This document shows, in pieces, positions 62,036-64,000 of a stretch of 64,000 bases of DNA (positions within the stretch are counted from its first letter, which is position 1; every line of letters starts with the position of its first letter). The stretch is from NCBI RefSeq assembly GCF_026212465.1, contig NC_080057.1:23199647-23263646 (forward strand). The letters run 5' to 3'. Made by a program: the position numbers and the translations under genes. The DNA is from Amaranthus tricolor. Its lineage: Eukaryota; Streptophyta; Magnoliopsida; Caryophyllales; Amaranthaceae. A model generated the notes under the pieces. It was not told the DNA's origin. It saw only the letters and a list, made by a program, of their open reading frames with translations, and did not search any database.

Positions 62036-62300
62036 TTTTCTCCGTTTAACTATACTTATTATATTTTCTTGACTTTATACGAATTCAATATGTTATTTTA
62101 ATTATTTATATATTGAACTATACACATTTAAAAATTATAAAAAGTTATTATATTAGGAAAGCATGCGATTAAACCAATCAAACAAGATTTCACTTGATTA
62201 TATTTTTTCTTACACATTAGCGCAACATATAAAATAAGTTTGAACAATAAATAGTATTTATACCAATAATATAGCGAATATTTCGAAATAGAGAAAGTAC
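62036..62300 (+). repeat. MITE family A, copy 6, between the DUF538 genes
   Basis: CTCCGTTTAACTATACTTAT start, ATTGAACTATACACATTTAA and CAAACAAGATTTCACTTGAT blocks inside, CGAAATAGAGAAAGTAC end. A further partial copy lies near 62660-62850. The rest of 61800-63010 is AT-rich and empty. Confidence 0.65.
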
Positions 62301-63013
62301 ATAGTTTGTCATCTTTCTATTCTTTGTAGACCTTGATTTTAGTCTTTATGAGCAAGTATGATGAAAATAATGATGATGGTAGAGATGTAAGACGAGCTAA
62401 AATAAATAAAATTATTCACCAATTAAACCTAACAAATACAACATTTTGTTTTGTTTTGTATTTCATAAAGAAAAGTGAAACTTAAACATAATTAAAAAGA
62501 CCGAATTAAAAATAAAAAGACCGTATTAAAAATAAAATTCGTCTAAATATATAAAATTTTAATATAAATTTTTAAGCAACATATATATAGATAATATTGA
62601 GACTATAAAGATTGTGCAATAGTTGCATATACAAAGCGATGTAATCATATTAATAATTAAATAATTTTTTTATTTTATTATACTATCATTTACATAATTT
62701 AATACGTTATTTTTATTATTTATATATTAAATTATAAATAACTCAAAATTATAAGAATCCAATATTTTAAAAGTACATGATTAATCATTTCATACAAGTT
62801 TCCATATTTTTTGCTTGAATATTATCCGCAATGTACTTCCTAAAATGAATTTAAATGATAATAGTGATAATAATCGGGTAGCAATTATTTCGGAACGAAT
62901 AATACAATTGGAAATTACGTTAAACAATCTGATAAAATACATCTCTGATTACCCTAGCTAAAATTGCAGCTAAAATTAAAACAAAAAACTAATAAAATTC
63001 AACTGATTCAACA

Positions 63014-63493
63014 TCAAGAAAAAGAAACCGATTCATTTAACCCTAAAACATGATTATCATCATCACAATCAAACCCACATCCACAAGTAGGCGATTCAAA
63101 AAATCCATCAAGAGGAAAATTAGTAGAAACAATCCCAACAACAAATTGTAGTTGATCATTCAATTTATAAACTTCATTGATTGTAAGCCAAATAATAAAG
63201 ATCCTAACACTTACACCTTTTAGTTTTGTAATCCGATTCTGAGAAATGACGCCACTAATTGTAGATTTATACTCCAAATCGTACCCATCTATGCTGAATT
63301 TACATGTTCTTGGAAAGAAAAGTTTGAATTCTCCGGTTTGTTTGTTGAGTTGGTAATCTGTAATTCCTTTAGGGAGTATTCCGACTGGTAGACCGTAATT
63401 CGTGATGGCGTCGTAGACTGTTGGAGTTGAAGATGAGAGAGAAAGTGAAATGAGGAGGAAGAGAGAGAGTGTAGTGGTTGTTGGGGAAGACAT
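63014..63493 (-). CDS. DUF538 family secreted protein (copy 2)
   Basis: 159 residues, ATG at 63493. Signal peptide MSSPTTTTLSLFLLISLSLS, then the DUF538 core: VYDAITNYGLPVGILPKG, LNKQTGEFKLFF, CKFSIDGYDLEYKSTISGVI, ITKLKGVSVRIFIIWLTINEVY and FVVGIVSTNFPLDGF. The Cys cluster CGCGFDC matches copy 1 in place, although one upstream Cys of copy 1 (CPQC) is replaced (SPTC). Same orientation as copy 1 and 1.3 kb apart, a tandem duplication old enough for strong divergence. Frame intact, no introns. Confidence 0.93.
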   Translation of the reverse strand: MSSPTTTTLSLFLLISLSLSSSTPTVYDAITNYGLPVGILPKGITDYQLNKQTGEFKLFFPRTCKFSIDGYDLEYKSTISGVISQNRITKLKGVSVRIFIIWLTINEVYKLNDQLQFVVGIVSTNFPLDGFFESPTCGCGFDCDDDNHVLGLNESVSFS

Positions 63494-64000
63494 TGTAGGT
63501 TGATTTTTTAGAGTTTTGGTGAGTTGAATCGGAAATTTGGAGATTTTGTAAGGAAAAATAGGAATCTTTGATAGAGGATGATTTTGATGCTTGTTTCTAA
63601 TTTCTAAATGGTTTTTGATCGTTGATGCAATAGTGGTGAATGATCTTTAGATGATTACTCCTCTTAGCCTCCTTTGACACGGAAGTTAAAATGTTTAGCA
63701 TAGGAATTAAAGTGGTGTTGTATATTTTAGGGTGTTTAGTAAATAATTAATAGCTAATATTTAATTGCAAAAATTTATTTGATCAGCTGATTTTATAAAT
63801 TGATTTGACCAACTGAATTTATTAGCTGATTTTTAAATAGTATTTTGGTAAAATTTAACTGATAACTGAAAGTTGATTAGAGTGAAAAGACATATTAGAA
63901 CGTAACAAATTTTTTGTTAAGTTTACATTTATTTATACCAAACTCATAAGTAATCACTTACAAAACATCAATAAGATGTTAGTAAAATCGTAAAGTATAT
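63494..64000. other. Upstream of DUF538 copy 2
   Basis: Promoter side of the gene, then AT-rich DNA with repeated TTAGCTGATTTT and ATCAGCTGATTT motifs (63770-63870), possibly a small MITE running toward the window edge. Confidence 0.4.

Noticed and set aside
1..64000. CRISPR arrays, operons, bacterial genes, organelle insertions, endogenous viruses
   Set aside because: No spaced identical repeats, no prokaryotic gene layout, no recognisable plastid, mitochondrial or pararetroviral genes were seen.

Overview
This window is nuclear DNA from a flowering plant. It has intron-rich plant genes (a SAP-domain PARP, U1A, an LEA_3 protein and DUF538 proteins), a MIR164 hairpin, a Cassandra-type LTR and very AT-rich intergenic DNA full of small transposons. 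A dicot, perhaps in the Caryophyllales, is my inference; the sequence does not name the species.

Layout, left to right. (1) 111-8040, minus: the 5' part of an Oberon/PHD-type zinc-finger gene that runs off the left edge, with a dead LINE in its first coding intron. (2) 10146-25080, minus: a complete poly(ADP-ribose) polymerase gene of the plant PARP2 type. I traced 18 exons that join in frame to 630 codons. Its introns hold a LINE fragment, a 655-bp hAT-type element and a nested pair: a broken Ty3/gypsy element inside a Mutator-like element. (3) 25081-40030: mainly repeats (at least two MITE families, a SINE, a hAT MITE, microsatellites, a possible solo LTR), with one real gene, MIR164, at 36381-36476. 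(4) 40031-50363, minus: the spliceosomal U1A gene, five exons, 243 residues, with a large solo LTR in intron 3. (5) 50450-53741: a MULE with long terminal inverted repeats, starting 86 bp upstream of the U1A start codon. It carries a GRF zinc-finger gene and a rearranged MuDR/plant-mobile-domain gene. (6) 53750-58080: small TIR elements and a Cassandra solo LTR with 5S rRNA-like promoter boxes. (7) 58233-58726, plus: a two-exon LEA_3 (SAG21/LEA5-like) gene. (8) 61176-63493, minus: two tandem DUF538 genes with signal peptides.

The host genes are independent housekeeping, stress and developmental genes and form no operon or cluster apart from the DUF538 pair. No candidate for a wholly new biological system stands out. 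The most interesting items are the MIR164 locus, the MULE at the U1A promoter with four nearly identical palindromes in its ends, and the nested insertion in PARP2. Exon boundaries were set by hand from splice signals, reading frame and remembered family sequences; no alignment was run.
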